Shown here piece after piece: positions 1 through 12,400 of a DNA stretch of 64,000 nt. The translations under genes and the position numbers were made by a program. The notes under the pieces are model-generated. The model did not search any database, was not told where the DNA came from, and saw nothing but the letters and a program-made list of their open reading frames with translations. This DNA is from Chrysaora quinquecirrha. Lineage: Eukaryota > Cnidaria > Scyphozoa > Semaeostomeae > Pelagiidae. Every line of letters starts with the position of its first letter. The stretch's first letter is position 1. The stretch is from assembly GCA_014526335.1 (NCBI GenBank), contig JACTAT010000013.1, positions 1,089,987 through 1,153,986 on the forward strand, given 5' to 3'.

Positions 1-177
1 ACTACAAGGTATGGATTTCTGTGCTTAGCACAGGGGTAGACTGAAAAGCACAAAGCTATTCTTAGAAGTGGAACCCTAGTCCTTTCTCTTAATGTGATCA
101 TCTAGTGATTCGTTTTGCCTGAAATTACTGGCGATGGCAAGCATCCATCCTCACTCTTCATGGTTAGTCTTTCCTTA

Positions 178-240
178 GTGGGGATCGAGCCAACAATCAC
201 AGATTTTGAACCAGAAGCGCTCTCCACTTGGCCATTCTCG
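178..240 (-). repeat. tRNA-like SINE head fragment
   Basis: On the minus strand a box A-like TGGCCAAGTGG (224-234) is followed about 33 bases later by a box B-like GGCTCGATCCC (181-191). This is the layout of the RNA polymerase III promoter in tRNA genes and tRNA-derived SINEs. No cloverleaf with paired acceptor ends is visible, so it is a SINE fragment or tRNA relic rather than a working tRNA gene. Confidence 0.45.
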
Positions 241-426
241 TCACAATCAAAACATGAATGTGGAAGTTATGTATACAAAGTCCAATTTAAAACCATAATG
301 TATACCAGCCCCAATTTCAAACTATGATAACCAAAAATAATAATTAAGTAACATATGAAATATGGTAGATGTGTTAAAGACATAAAAATATTTAACCAAC
401 ATAGAATCGATCGAAAACAAGTTTTA

Positions 427-697
427 GGCCATGGCCAAACAATCAAACATTGTTTGCTGAGCATTTGAAATTTGCTTATTAAGTAACGTTTGAGTGTTTT
501 GCGACGTCACAAACAATTGCTTGACAAGCAGATTTCACTGGGCAATGCTTTTGAAAAAAATTGAAACAGTTTTTCTTGATGCAAGCAAAAATGTTTGACG
601 AGCAATGTTTTACCACGTGGCCAAACGGTAGAACATTTTGCATGACAAGAAAACTTCAAATTTCTGACCAATGATGTTTGATCGTTTTGCCATGTCC
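427..697. repeat. MITE family A, copy 1
   Basis: The element starts GGCCATGGCCAAAC and ends in the degenerate inverse, with TTA/TAA at both edges. The interior is made of repeated palindromic modules of the kind AACATTGnTTG and CAAGCAATGTTTG, with GGCCACGTC-like spacers. The same structure recurs at least eight more times in the window. It has no coding capacity. The three-base TTA/TAA flanks suggest a PIF/Harbinger-type non-autonomous element, but the superfamily is inference. Confidence 0.7.
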
Positions 698-1589
698 TTA
701 AACAGGCGAAAATTAGCTCTGACAAAATTCAGTTATAGATTAAGAGTTTCTGTTGTTTTACAGTGGGCTAAGGAAAGGACAATGTCATAAAGAGACCTCG
801 TTAGGAATCTGAAGTTGTGAGCCTTATAGCAGACTCTTCAACTGTCTGATGCATTAACTAAGCATCACGTTTAGTCTTAAGCAATTAAGTACCTCAGTAT
901 AATCTTAACAACTCCCAGCCCCTCCAAGACCCAAAAATTTACCCCATGAAAAACTAACACCGTTTTAAAAAGCATCTTAACTCCTGAAAGACGTTGACTT
1001 GATTTAACTTAAGAGTTAGCAAAAATACTTTGTTAAGAAATGGCAGGTAGGAAAATAATCTCTCTAAAACTAACAGCATCTACAAAGCCAGGAAAGAGGA
1101 AAAGAGAAGCAACAAGCATTCTATCAGCAGATGAAAGCCAACGAAGCAATTTGATCAAAATACAGTATCACAACTAAGTAAGGTATAATTCATTAGACAA
1201 GTTATAGTTCTCGCTATTGAATCGAAATGTTAGGTGGCTCAAAAGCAGACAAAAATTCTGGACCTTGACTAATCCACCATAAGATCGATTCGATAGCCAT
1301 AACTAAGACTCGCGTCCAAACAAGGTCCAAGGCATGAACTATCCCATAGTCAAACCAATTAATTAATTCAGCTTTGCATTTTTTCTTTTTCTTAATACTT
1401 ATTGTTATTTACTATTTTTATATTTTTTAAATATCAATGAAGCTTTGATTAAAGAAATCTCTTCAAGACGTATTGTGTTTTTATATTTATTTTTGCATAG
1501 GATGGTTACAGATACGGGAGAATGGGAGAAACTATCAGAGTTCAACCCCTGACGTTCGTTATTGCTACTGTCAGGGTTCGAATCGTAGT

Positions 1590-2155
1590 GTTATAGTTAG
1601 GGTTAGGGTTACTGTTAGGGTTATTAAGCTTTTTAAGCAACAGGACGCGACTGCCAATGAGAAAGCCGTCTTTAGGTACCATAGCGTCTTGATCAAGATT
1701 TGTAATTTAGCACTGGGAGGCAACGACGCCTCCATACCGGTGTAATAGAGCCTAAGTGGAGGACTATCTACAGAACTTAGCCCAATATTTGATTCTGAAT
1801 TAGCTTTTGCGCGGTTGTTACGATAGGCCCTTATAACGATAGCGAAATTCAACGTTAAACCGCAATTCTTAGCTGGTTTGGCTGCAGGATTTAATATTGC
1901 AGCTTCCAGAAAAATGCAAAGCTTTGGCATTTTCATGAGAATGTTAAAACAGCCGAGGCCGAGATGACGTTATCCTCACCGCATCGAATATCAAGACGCA
2001 GGAAAATACCTATAGTGCCCAGACTCTTTGTCTGTTCGGGACTATCTCGGGACGTCTTCTCTACTTAGTCCTGTTGCTGAAACAGCTTGATGTAACGGTT
2101 AGGGTAATTTTGAGGGTTACTGTTAGGGGTTAAGGTTAGTGTAAGGGTTAGCATT
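1590..2155 (+). repeat. Pair of degenerate TTAGGG-like patches
   Basis: GTTAGGGTTAGGGTTACTG lies near 1596-1615, and a looser series of GGGTTA/GTTAGGG words lies at 2096-2155. Both are in the same orientation and flank about 470 bases of ordinary sequence. TTAGGG is the common metazoan telomere repeat, so these may be interstitial telomere-like remnants or the ends of a repeat unit. Neither patch is a clean array. Confidence 0.4.
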
Positions 2156-2934
2156 AGCTTCACATAATATGTTTTATTCCCGTATTTGTAGCCATGGCCT
2201 TATTTCAACTGATCTATCGTTGTCAATTAGAACTACTGCAGTAATTTTTTTGTGAAATTTTAAATAATTCGACAAAATAGCATTTAGTCTTAAGTATTAA
2301 AATCATGGAAAATATAGTTAGCTAAAAATTTATATTTTTAAAGGTTTTTGTTATAAGTGAAGGGAAAACTTTCAGCTAGTTATTAATTTTTTGAAAATAC
2401 CAACTCTGAATCTATTTGTGAAAATTATCAAATTTAATATTATGGAATAATTAAAGTCAGGGTTAAGCATTTTGCACGACATAATTCCGATCGTATTCAA
2501 CGACTAAATTTTTAATATGACTCAGCCTTTCATGTAGTTCTTTACATCTTCGTTTCATTTTATGAAATTTCTCATCCTAAAAAAATAATAACATAAAGTA
2601 ATATACACTCTTTTTTTTAATAAGCAACTGTGCAATAAGCAACCAGGGCTGAGATTTTGTTAAAATTTTTGGTGAAATAGCTTTCTTTATACAGTACATC
2701 TTTGCAAACTTGTCAATTACATTGAGAAGCCAGAAAAGAGCCAAAATAAGAGGTTTTAGGGGGTACCAGTCATTCTGTGACGGCTGAAATCCTAGATATG
2801 TTAAGCAACTCTTGAGGGCTGGACCAAAGTCAAGTTGCTTATTGAAAAAAAGTGTACCACAGAGCTCGCAGTCACATTTTAGAATGTCAACGAACAAGAG
2901 AACTGAGCAAACATGCAAAAAGAAAAAACCCAAT

Positions 2935-3275
2935 TGCTGTTTTAAATCTACTACCAGCCTAGGGCTTTTTAGTCGACTTTACCCTACACCCCTGATCTGG
3001 ACGCACTAACATATAGCAGGGTGGAGCCACACACGGCGCTCCGAGCAACCAACCAGGTACCCATTTATACACCTGGGTAGAAAGAGGCACATTTGTGTTA
3101 ACAACTTGCCCCAGGTTGTTATCTCTGCAACACAAGTAGAAAGACCGTGGCTCGAAACCACAACATTGTCGTTGTGGGTCCTGTACGCTAATGAAAAAGA
3201 GCGCTGAGCGACTGCCCCTCTTGAACCCCCTCCCCTTTGGCTCCACCACTGAAAAGAAGTAAGCAAGCAAGATAC
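2935..3275. repeat. SINE-like interspersed repeat
   Basis: The block has CCTAGGGCTTTTTAGTCGAC (2959-2978) followed by CCCATTTATACACCTGGGTA (3060-3079) and a tRNA box B-like GTGGCTCGAAACCAC (3148-3162). The first 70 bases recur at 59533-59610, which shows a dispersed repeat. The CCCATTTATACACCTGGGT core resembles a conserved module of invertebrate SINEs; that family link is from memory and not tested. Confidence 0.5.
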
Positions 3276-3494
3276 TCTTCTACGTTGATCAGGTACTTTC
3301 CCGTACGTTTTATAAATAAATAATAGGAACTGAATAATAAAGAATGGACTAAGTATAAACGTTTTGGGCTGAAAAAAAGACAAAACTTTTTAGAACAGCC
3401 AGCCACATTCAAAATTTCCTGGTTCTATTAAAAACTGAATTTAGATGAATAATATATTTAAGACAAGTTTAAAAAAATATTAATCTTAACCAAC

Positions 3495-6400
3495 CTTCTG
3501 ATGTTCATCATATAATCTATATATTTCATCTTGAATTTTCTGCAACAAAAATTATAAATACAAATTTTACAGATACAAAGCCCGACTCCCCTCATTTAGA
3601 TATAATTTTTCTGGAAATACTTGCTACACTGTTTTTCTTTTCGTGATATCAGCCTCTTGGGTAAGCCACATTAAATTATCAAGAACACAAACAGCTCCCC
3701 TTGGTGGAGGAGGGTAAATGAACCGTTACCTTTATCAGTATTTTCTGGAACCTTTATGCTTTCTTTCAACTAACGACATCAACCCCCCATTTAAAACATC
3801 GATGACAGTGAAGAGTAACACATTCAACATCAAAAGACGGGGGAGTAACAATGTGTATCTTTCTTACCTTAGCTTCACGACTATTTTCCGGATGCCTTTT
3901 CTACTACGATCTAATTCCATAAACTTTCTAGAAATGCTATCAACGTTTTCCTTCAATTCACGATATTCACCATACTCTGCTTGGAAATCTTGTTTATATT
4001 TACATCTTTGTTGATAAGATTTTATTGGTTGGTATTTTCTAGAAGAAAACAAAGTTTGTTAATTACCTAAATTACAAAACATTTGCCAAAAGGAAAATTC
4101 CTGTCTCCTATGGTATTGATTCAGAATTAATACGATGGAAAAAGGGCTCAGTTTGAAGTTTCCTTCAAAAACGGGTTGTTTAAGCACTTTTCCTTCATCC
4201 TTCGGTTGGCTGTTCCAGCATCCTATATTATGTTACCTGTAATACCTTCTTATTCATACCATCGTTTTTTCCATCTTTAAGCCCTGGCCAAACATTGTTT
4301 GTCAAAATCAGAAATTTGTCCAACAAAACGTTTGATCGTTTGGTCAGGTCACGAAACAACTTGTAGAATAATTTTTGCTTTGAAGTTTTTCATGTACATT
4401 GTTAAGCAATTTCTGTTTGTCAAACAGTGTTTGTTACATGGTCAAACAGACAAACATTGTTTGTAAAGCAAATCTCAAATGTTTGAGCAACAATGTTTGA
4501 TCTTTTAACCAAGGCCTTACATTCATTATCCATTTATCATCGCTACATAGGAACCCAAACTTCATTTACACCTATTGCCACACTCAGGCCTTAGCCAGCC
4601 CTTTTGTCCAAGGCAAATACGTTTACGGTAAATAAAGAGGCATATGATTGTTGAAACTCACAATATATGTTCCGGTGTTTCTGTGGTTGAAGCAACAACA
4701 GGAGGTGATTCTTCTGCCTTTGAAATTGGTTTTTTGCCAGGGCTGTATTCCGTATAAATAGGTGGGGAAGTGTGGTTTATTTGGGGGTCTTTCTTCTCAG
4801 GAATCTCAGTCTTTTTCGTTGTAAACAATGGTGAATAAGATGATGAAGTAGAAGGGTCTTGTAAGGGTTTCGCGACACGTGGTTTCTTTGCTTGGATATG
4901 ATTGGGCGAATCGGTGTTCAGTGGCCTCTTGATACCCTGTGAAGGATAAAACGGAAGTTACGTCATGATGGAAAAAGTGCAATTGAGTGAACAGTGAGCG
5001 AGAACCAAAATTAGGAAACAATGACTATTTATACCTTATCTTCTGGAGATTTTGATGTTGAAGAGACCTTTGGGCTTGATTCTTGAGAAGAATTCTGAGC
5101 CACAAATCTAGCAACGAGAAATGAAAATATAGACTTTGCCTCCCACAAGTAAAATTATAACATTATTTTGCTTACGATATCAACATTACAGTTCAAAATA
5201 GATGAAAGTGCAGTAATGTTGGTTGCAGAGACATGCCAAAAAAGTTGCTTAAAGCCACAACAAAGAGAATTTAACTTAGCGCGAGCCTAGCCTTGTCTCA
5301 AACTTCCCCAAACCCTTTAATAATTCTAACATTAGATCTGACTCTAAACCCTGGAATTAACGCTATACTCAAACGTTAAACACTGAATAAATTAGACCTG
5401 TCCCAATATCTTGATGGTGCTGTGGTGGTTGACCAAATACATCAAGTTGTCAGTAGTTCAGAGAAGTTGGGGTTCACGACACAGCTACCAACCAGGGTCC
5501 AGGTCTATCTATAAGTTATCAACTCCTCAGATCCTGGCAACTGGTGCTAAATACATCATTTCAGCAACATATTAATCAAATTTATTGCTGCTCTCTTATG
5601 AGACTATCATCGACCTAATTGCAGTCTGAACTCAAATTAAGCATTATTACAAGGGAAAAGATGTGCCCAACATTACACCACTTGGAGTAAAAAAAATCAA
5701 AATCTTTAACCAAAAGGACTTACTTCTTTACAACTGCTCTTTCCGACTCTGTGTAATAAGGCCACGTATCCGGCTAGAAAAAAGTTTTGAGTTTTAAAGT
5801 TGATCACTCGCTACTTTGCCAATAGAAATTCATGGAACACAACAAAGTCTAACCCACGAAAAGTAAGTAAGGTTTCAGCTCTATATGAGTCATAACATAA
5901 TAATTAAACTGCATTGATTTGGCTTCTTTCATTAGGGTGCTGTAAGATTTTTAATGTTAAAGGGAATGAAGACTAACACACTTTTTTCTTATTATTATAT
6001 TGTACTGGGAAAAGAATTTTATAAGAATATCATAATTTTGCCGAGGCTCGAACTTTTCCATTGTTATTCATAAATTTCCATTGTTCTTTGGCAATTTTGA
6101 GCCTGAATATTCTTATAGACTATAGACTGCATTCTTATAAAAAAAAGTGTGTAATTTATTTCACTCCGTTCTGATCTTCAAACAAAGCTCTACCGATAAC
6201 TAATATCGCAATAGCTGTGAATAAAATAACTGTCTACTTCCCTTGATTTCGATCGGAATAAAAAACTTCGCTCATAGCGAAAAAGCCTTACTTATTAACT
6301 AAAGCAACTGCCTATTTCCCTCGAGTCTGATCACTGTGGAAGACACACTCTGTATCTAATACACTCATTTTTTTTTATAAGAAACCCATTTATAAGAAAC

Positions 6401-9400
6401 TCAGTACTGAGATCAATATTGGTTAAGAAACTTTCAGTACTCGACCAAAAATGATAAGAAACTCGCAGGTCTCAAGAATCTTTAGAGTTAGAAATAAAGC
6501 ATCGAGAAAACAAACTTCTGTTGCACCTTAAGTGTCTATTTTTACAGAAAAAACAGCTGATGTAAACGTGAATTGTATTGCTTCTTCAATTTGTAGAATT
6601 TAAGTGTCAATTGCCCGTTTTGGCACTTAAAAATTTTGATTCTAAGAAACTGCTAAGAAACTTTCAGTACCAAATTTGTCCCAAAACTAAGAAACTTTGA
6701 GTACTGACCAAAAATCTTAGTTTCTTATAAAAAAAAAAAGAGTGTATAGCATTGTCAGTTCAAGCAACTGTGTACTTTCCCTCATTTTAATCAGAATAAA
6801 AAATTCCGCTGATACCTAAAACCCTGCTTATTAACCAAACCATCTGCATGTTTCCATCGCTGTGCTCTGACCACAGCGGTAAACTTTAAAAGTTTGACTT
6901 GAGATTCGAATTCACAATCTTATTAGTTTTAACGCATATTTTCATCCTTCTTGTACTCGCAATGTTGATTTTATGGCGATGAAAAGTTCGAAAAACGATA
7001 ATCAAAATTTATTGTCAAAGATTCCTTTTCTCTCTCTTTCTTCAGTTACTAATGAATTTGTAGCAAAATTTTGATGCACAACCCCTCTTGAAGCGATCCT
7101 GGCCACTGTATGCAGAGAGGCCTCCCTTTCTCAAAATGTCCGCCACCTTCCAGAAAATTCAGAGCCGACCCAGGTCTCTTTGAAAAGGTCTACTGTGGTT
7201 TGCAATGATCATCTTGACATACAGACATTGATTTTACGGGGAAAGATCAAGACGTGCTTTAGATTTATCAAATATTTAATCATTTGAATTAATTGGCTGG
7301 ATGCAGAAATAATATAACAAGAGATTTAAATATTAACTAGTAAATCATCAACGGTTTTTATTTCAGACATCAGGATTTCATTCATTCGAATTTCTTTTAT
7401 TGTGAACACTCAACATCTGTTTTTAGGATGCTTTTTTATCAAAACAGGTCGAACCTAAATAGATTAATCCACGCCTTGGGCTTAAATCTCTCATTTCGTG
7501 AATAAAAAAACAATGACTTGTCTGCACGATAAAAGCTATTTGCTCACACAGACAGCTGTGTTGTGCTTGTTTCATCAAAGGAAATCTTTAAAATCTTTGA
7601 TAAGGAAAATTAAATGAGATTTTATTTGATATGTGCGAGCAGAATGAATGAAAGTTGTCTGATCGTCAATAAACGCACGTTTTTCTCTACCGCTTAATTC
7701 AGGAAACGCTCTGACATAAAGGAACTAAACCCGGCCTAAGGAACTACACCAACAGCACAACAAATCACACTATAACGTACCCTTTACTCTTAGTCTAATC
7801 TACCTGAATCCTGTTGCAAGCCGAAACATCCGAAAAACAAAAAAAAACAGCAACTGAAAAAAAAAGTAACTAATAAGTACATGATAATAGACGTCTAATC
7901 TTATCACTTCACCCATTTTTGGCATAATTCTCTTAAAACAACCATAGAGAGTTTTTCAAGTTGACAAAGCGTTCAATTCGTAAAGCCTTCAAGCGTTCAA
8001 GCGCCCAATATATCGTTAAATTGCTACACCGCTAAAAGTGGATCTGCAGCTTGTGCACCCGACTGATATTCAGAACAAATTCCTTGGTTACTAATGTATC
8101 GGCATTGGAGAGATGAACAGATGAACCGACTTTAGAGCTGTGGAAAGTGATGACGACGAGACTCGAAACAATGACCGAGATTCGAACAGGAGACCAACCC
8201 CTTGGCGACTAGACTTATTACTCTTCTATTACTTTAGCGGGAGCCGGAGTCCCAATAATCGCTAATCAGACCGAGACTAACATCAAACCGAGATCGCTCA
8301 ACCTGGTAGATCGCGCAATAGTTCAGCCATTCATTTCAATAGCAATAACTACGATTCAGATAATACCTCTAACTCTGCGAGTCGTTCACGTCATCTTAGT
8401 AATAAAAAGCAAGCAATAAACTTATGACTTACCTTTCTGTAACCTTGACAATATTTCAGGCTTTTTAAGTGGACGTAGAGCCAAAACATGAATAATCCTA
8501 TCTTTATAACTGAAAAGAAAATTAAGAACGAGATGAAACGTGATTTTTTTTCAGTTAAATAATTTTAAAGGAATGGTCATGACTTGTATAGATGAAAACA
8601 TAATAGCGGCAGCAAGCTATAGCATAATTATTTTTGACAATACTGTACTGATTCCTTTGCACAATCTCCTTCCTAGGTCGAACTGCATAAGCATCCCAGT
8701 TCAAAGTAAATAAGGGAAAGCGAATCTTTTGTATTCTCAGGCCTAACTCATCCAAGTAGGTAGTAGAAAAAAATATTCATTTTGCGTGAGTTTTCCATTC
8801 AGTTGAGAACAAAGTACAAACCGCTAAGGCTTGGTCTAATGATCGAACATTGTTGTCAAACATTCGGACTTCGCTTGACCGTTTGGCCACGTCACAAAAC
8901 ATTTCGTGACAAGCAGAACTGCTTGGCAATGCATTTGAAAAGCTCCACAAACATGCTCTGCTTGCCACAAACAGAAAATGTTTGAAAGCAGAAAATGTTT
9001 GACAAGCAATGCTTTTCGACGTCGCCTAACGGATATCATTGTTTGACAAGCAAATTAAAGATGTTAGGCGAGCAATATTTGATCGTTAGGCCAGGGTCTA
9101 AGTTTAAAGAGTGTACTATAGTGGATGTAGCCTCAGAAATATTTCTTATCACAGATAAAGTCTGATAACCGCCTACTTGCGATTCGATTAAATAGGTTGC
9201 TTTTAAGAAGTATTTTACAGCTTACTTCTATATTAAGCAATTCTTATCAATAAAGATAAAAAAACCTAAATTCTTACCTAAAATTTTTCGAATTGGATGA
9301 AGAATTACTGTTTTGTGACGATAATGATTTTAATCCAACCATACTTTTTGAGAAGTTGGGGTTTGTCAATTTCTTTTTTACTATTTTATTTAGATCTTTA

Positions 9401-12400
9401 CTAACTGGAGTTATCGTCATCTTTTTCTTTTCTGAAATAAAAAGGAAAATATATTTTAACAGAAGAAGATATTTCAAGACATGAGAAAAAGTATCGAAGT
9501 GATCAGGACAAAAGATTACGCCTTGTTCAGACTTCGGAACAGAGCAGTGCCATGCCGTGCCACGGACATATCATACGGCACAGCATTAGCATGATGTCTT
9601 AATCATTTCGTAAGCGAAAATAATCCAACGACCCGTTCTGTCGGGCAGCAAGGTAGTGGTTCGTTTAGACGCCACGCTAGAGTCGCGCGGTGCCACAAAC
9701 GTCCCATCCGGCACGAAAATAGCACAATGCCTGAATCACTTAGTGAGCTAAAATCTTTGAGCGACTCATTTTGCCGTGTTGCACGGTAGTGGCTTGTTCT
9801 GACACGCCCTGCCACAAACATCTCCTCCGGCACGGCAGTAGCAAGGTAGTAGCACGATGTCGGCATCGGTCAGTGAGCTTAAATCTTAGCGCCACCAATT
9901 TCGACGTTCCGCACGGCAGAGTGAATGCGTCGATTCGGAAATCGAGCCACTACCGTGCTAGAACTGGTCAACCGACTGCCAGCACTCGTCTCGTTTGCAC
10001 TCAGGAAGAATAAAATATGAAAGTTAGGCCACGAGAATACAGAGAAAATCAGCAACACACGACGATTCTTAAGCCCGTTACGTTTACGTTAAGGGTGCTC
10101 TTCACTTCGGTGGTTTTGGTATCGACTGCCGCGGCTGTTGCTTCAGCGCAGACAATTAACTTTATTTCGGTATACAATGGCTAGGGGGTCTGGGAGTATA
10201 TATGACTAAAGCTGTGGCTAAACTAGGAGACTTGTCGCACGCGACATTGTATTCGGCGTGTCTCCCAGGGTGTCTAAACATCCGAGTGACAAGCGAGCAT
10301 GTCCCCCGAGTCATTTGCATGTCGTGGAGATAAATAATGTTTCTATTGTCTCCCTGAAACATTTGCGTGTCTCTTGCTACAAATTGTGTCGCGCGCTACA
10401 AAGATTCCGAGGTTGCTAAACTGGGAGACACCGAAGGGACACCAATATCGCGCGCGACATGTCTCCTAGCTTAGCCAGGCCTTAAATTGTTGTATAATTA
10501 AAGTTAGTACAGTTTCTATGGCAAGCTAAAATTGGTCAAGTTATTTACAGAGCGGCAATGATTGCAGTAGAAAATAGAGAAATTGACAACGAGGTATTTG
10601 CTTACTTGATTTCGGATGATTAATGTTGATTTCTTTTGTTCTAAAATGAAAAAGAAATTGACACAGGTGAATAATCAAAGACTTTTTAAAAAGAAAATAT
10701 TACTTTTTTTACTGTTTTAACTTTCTAAAAGACTTTAAAGTAAATGCAGCGATAAAACCACAAAATACATTTAAGTTGCACTTATTAGAACTCCGAATAA
10801 ATGTTCCTGCAACTTAACCTAGGGAACTCTCCTAGGAAATCTTAAACGATCTTGCATAAAATCATATTGCGTACTGGAAAATCTTTAAAAAATCTTCTTG
10901 CTTTCATAAAAATACCTAATAGTGTTTAGATATATTTTTTAGAATGTGCGGCGTCGCTTCAATAATGCCGCATTAACGGCAAACACAAGACCCTAGCCAA
11001 ACAAACATATAAACATTTTGAAACAATATCAAACATTTGAAACTTGCTTGTCAAGCAATTTTTACCGTTTGGCCACGTTGCAAGCGATGCTCATCAAACA
11101 TTTTTTACTTGTGTCGAGCAAAAAACGGTTATGAACCTTTTCAAAAACATTGCGGAACAAAGTCTATCTTTAAAGCCTTGTCAAGCAATGTTTTGTGACG
11201 TGACGTGGCCAAGCGTTGAAACATTGCTCCATAAGTAAGCTTTAAATGTTTGCCAAACAATGTTTGATCCATTGGTCAGGGCCTAACAGTCTTAAAACGA
11301 AATTAAGAAGCTTCTGCACCAGATGAGGGAAAACGGGGAACACTAGCTAGGTATTAGCAGAGCGTGCATTTGCACAAACAAGCCCACGTTAGGCCATTAC
11401 GTAAGCTTATGGGTACTATTTGCTTTTGCACCAAGCCGAAGCGTGGATAAATTACGCTGTAGATTCAGATTTAGGACGGGCAAATATCAATAGGGTCAGT
11501 TCAGTGAGGTTAAGGCGTGGTATGGCGAGTTGTCTGAGGTCTGACCTAAATCTTTACAGTATTACAATAGTACAATAAAGAAAGGCATGCCTTTGACATG
11601 ACTGAACCTGGTTAGTAATGTTTACAAGCTTGCAGAGTCGAACCATCCTTTGACAATTCAAATTGTTACTGAAATAAACTTGGGGTTTTTGCCTCCTGAA
11701 AGTTGTTGTCTTTGCCGTTGAATTTCTTAACGACACGCTAGTCCTATGCAATTTTGAAACAAACTTAGTTTTGCGGCAGCTCGGCTCAAGAAAGATAAAA
11801 ATAGCGCTACAAGATAACGATTGTTTTGCATGAAAAAATATAGAAAAGTTAAGGCTTAATTCGGTGAGTTAAGGCATAGCACAAATGCTTGTTATTCAAA
11901 CATTTCGTTTCAACGAAAACAAAGCATCGCATGATCAACAGATTCAGATTCCTTCAGCAAAATACATTCGCATCAGTCAAAACAATGGAATCAATCGAAA
12001 CAATTTCTAATTACAGAAGATAAATTTTTTTAGGAAAAAGAAAGGGTCCAAACCACATGCAACGTCAAATTTTGACCCTACGACCCTTGCTGACGCACTA
12101 CGCAAAGCTCCCTGAGCCGTTTTCCGTCAAAATTCTCTTTCGGCAAATAAAGGATTTATCAAAACCTTTCAATTTCCTCCTCCAATGCATAATGGGAAGG
12201 GGACCCAAAAGTTGAAGGCGAAGTAGCGCCAGTCGACATGAACACAGAAGTAGATTGACAAAATGAGGCTAAAGACCTTAGTGTTGTGGCTGGAGGCTAG
12301 GACTCGTACACGTAATAACCAGCCAGTTAGATGAAACAAGGATGCCACAGCACCTTCAGAGTCTAAATACGAGGGGGAGGCTTGTGTATACGTTTCTTAA

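Larger units (their letters stand above)
700..3490. other. Non-coding stretch left of the last ELL exon found
   Basis: No exon was recognised on either strand. If the missing C-terminal ELL exon is beyond the window, this is an ELL intron; otherwise it is intergenic or a diverged 3' region. It holds two TTAGGG-like patches (about 1590-1626 and 2096-2155), a SINE-like block (2935-3275) and a family B fragment near 3380-3440. Open frames here are short and look like chance. Confidence 0.5.

Noticed and set aside
178..240. Functional tRNA gene
   Set aside because: Box A and box B are present, but the arms do not pair and the sequence is embedded in a longer SINE-like block.
3728..3770. Possible extra ELL exon with a GTAACG donor
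   Set aside because: Considered to repair the phase between the last two ELL exons, but the single-base correction at 3894-3897 gives family-like sequence and correct phase without it.
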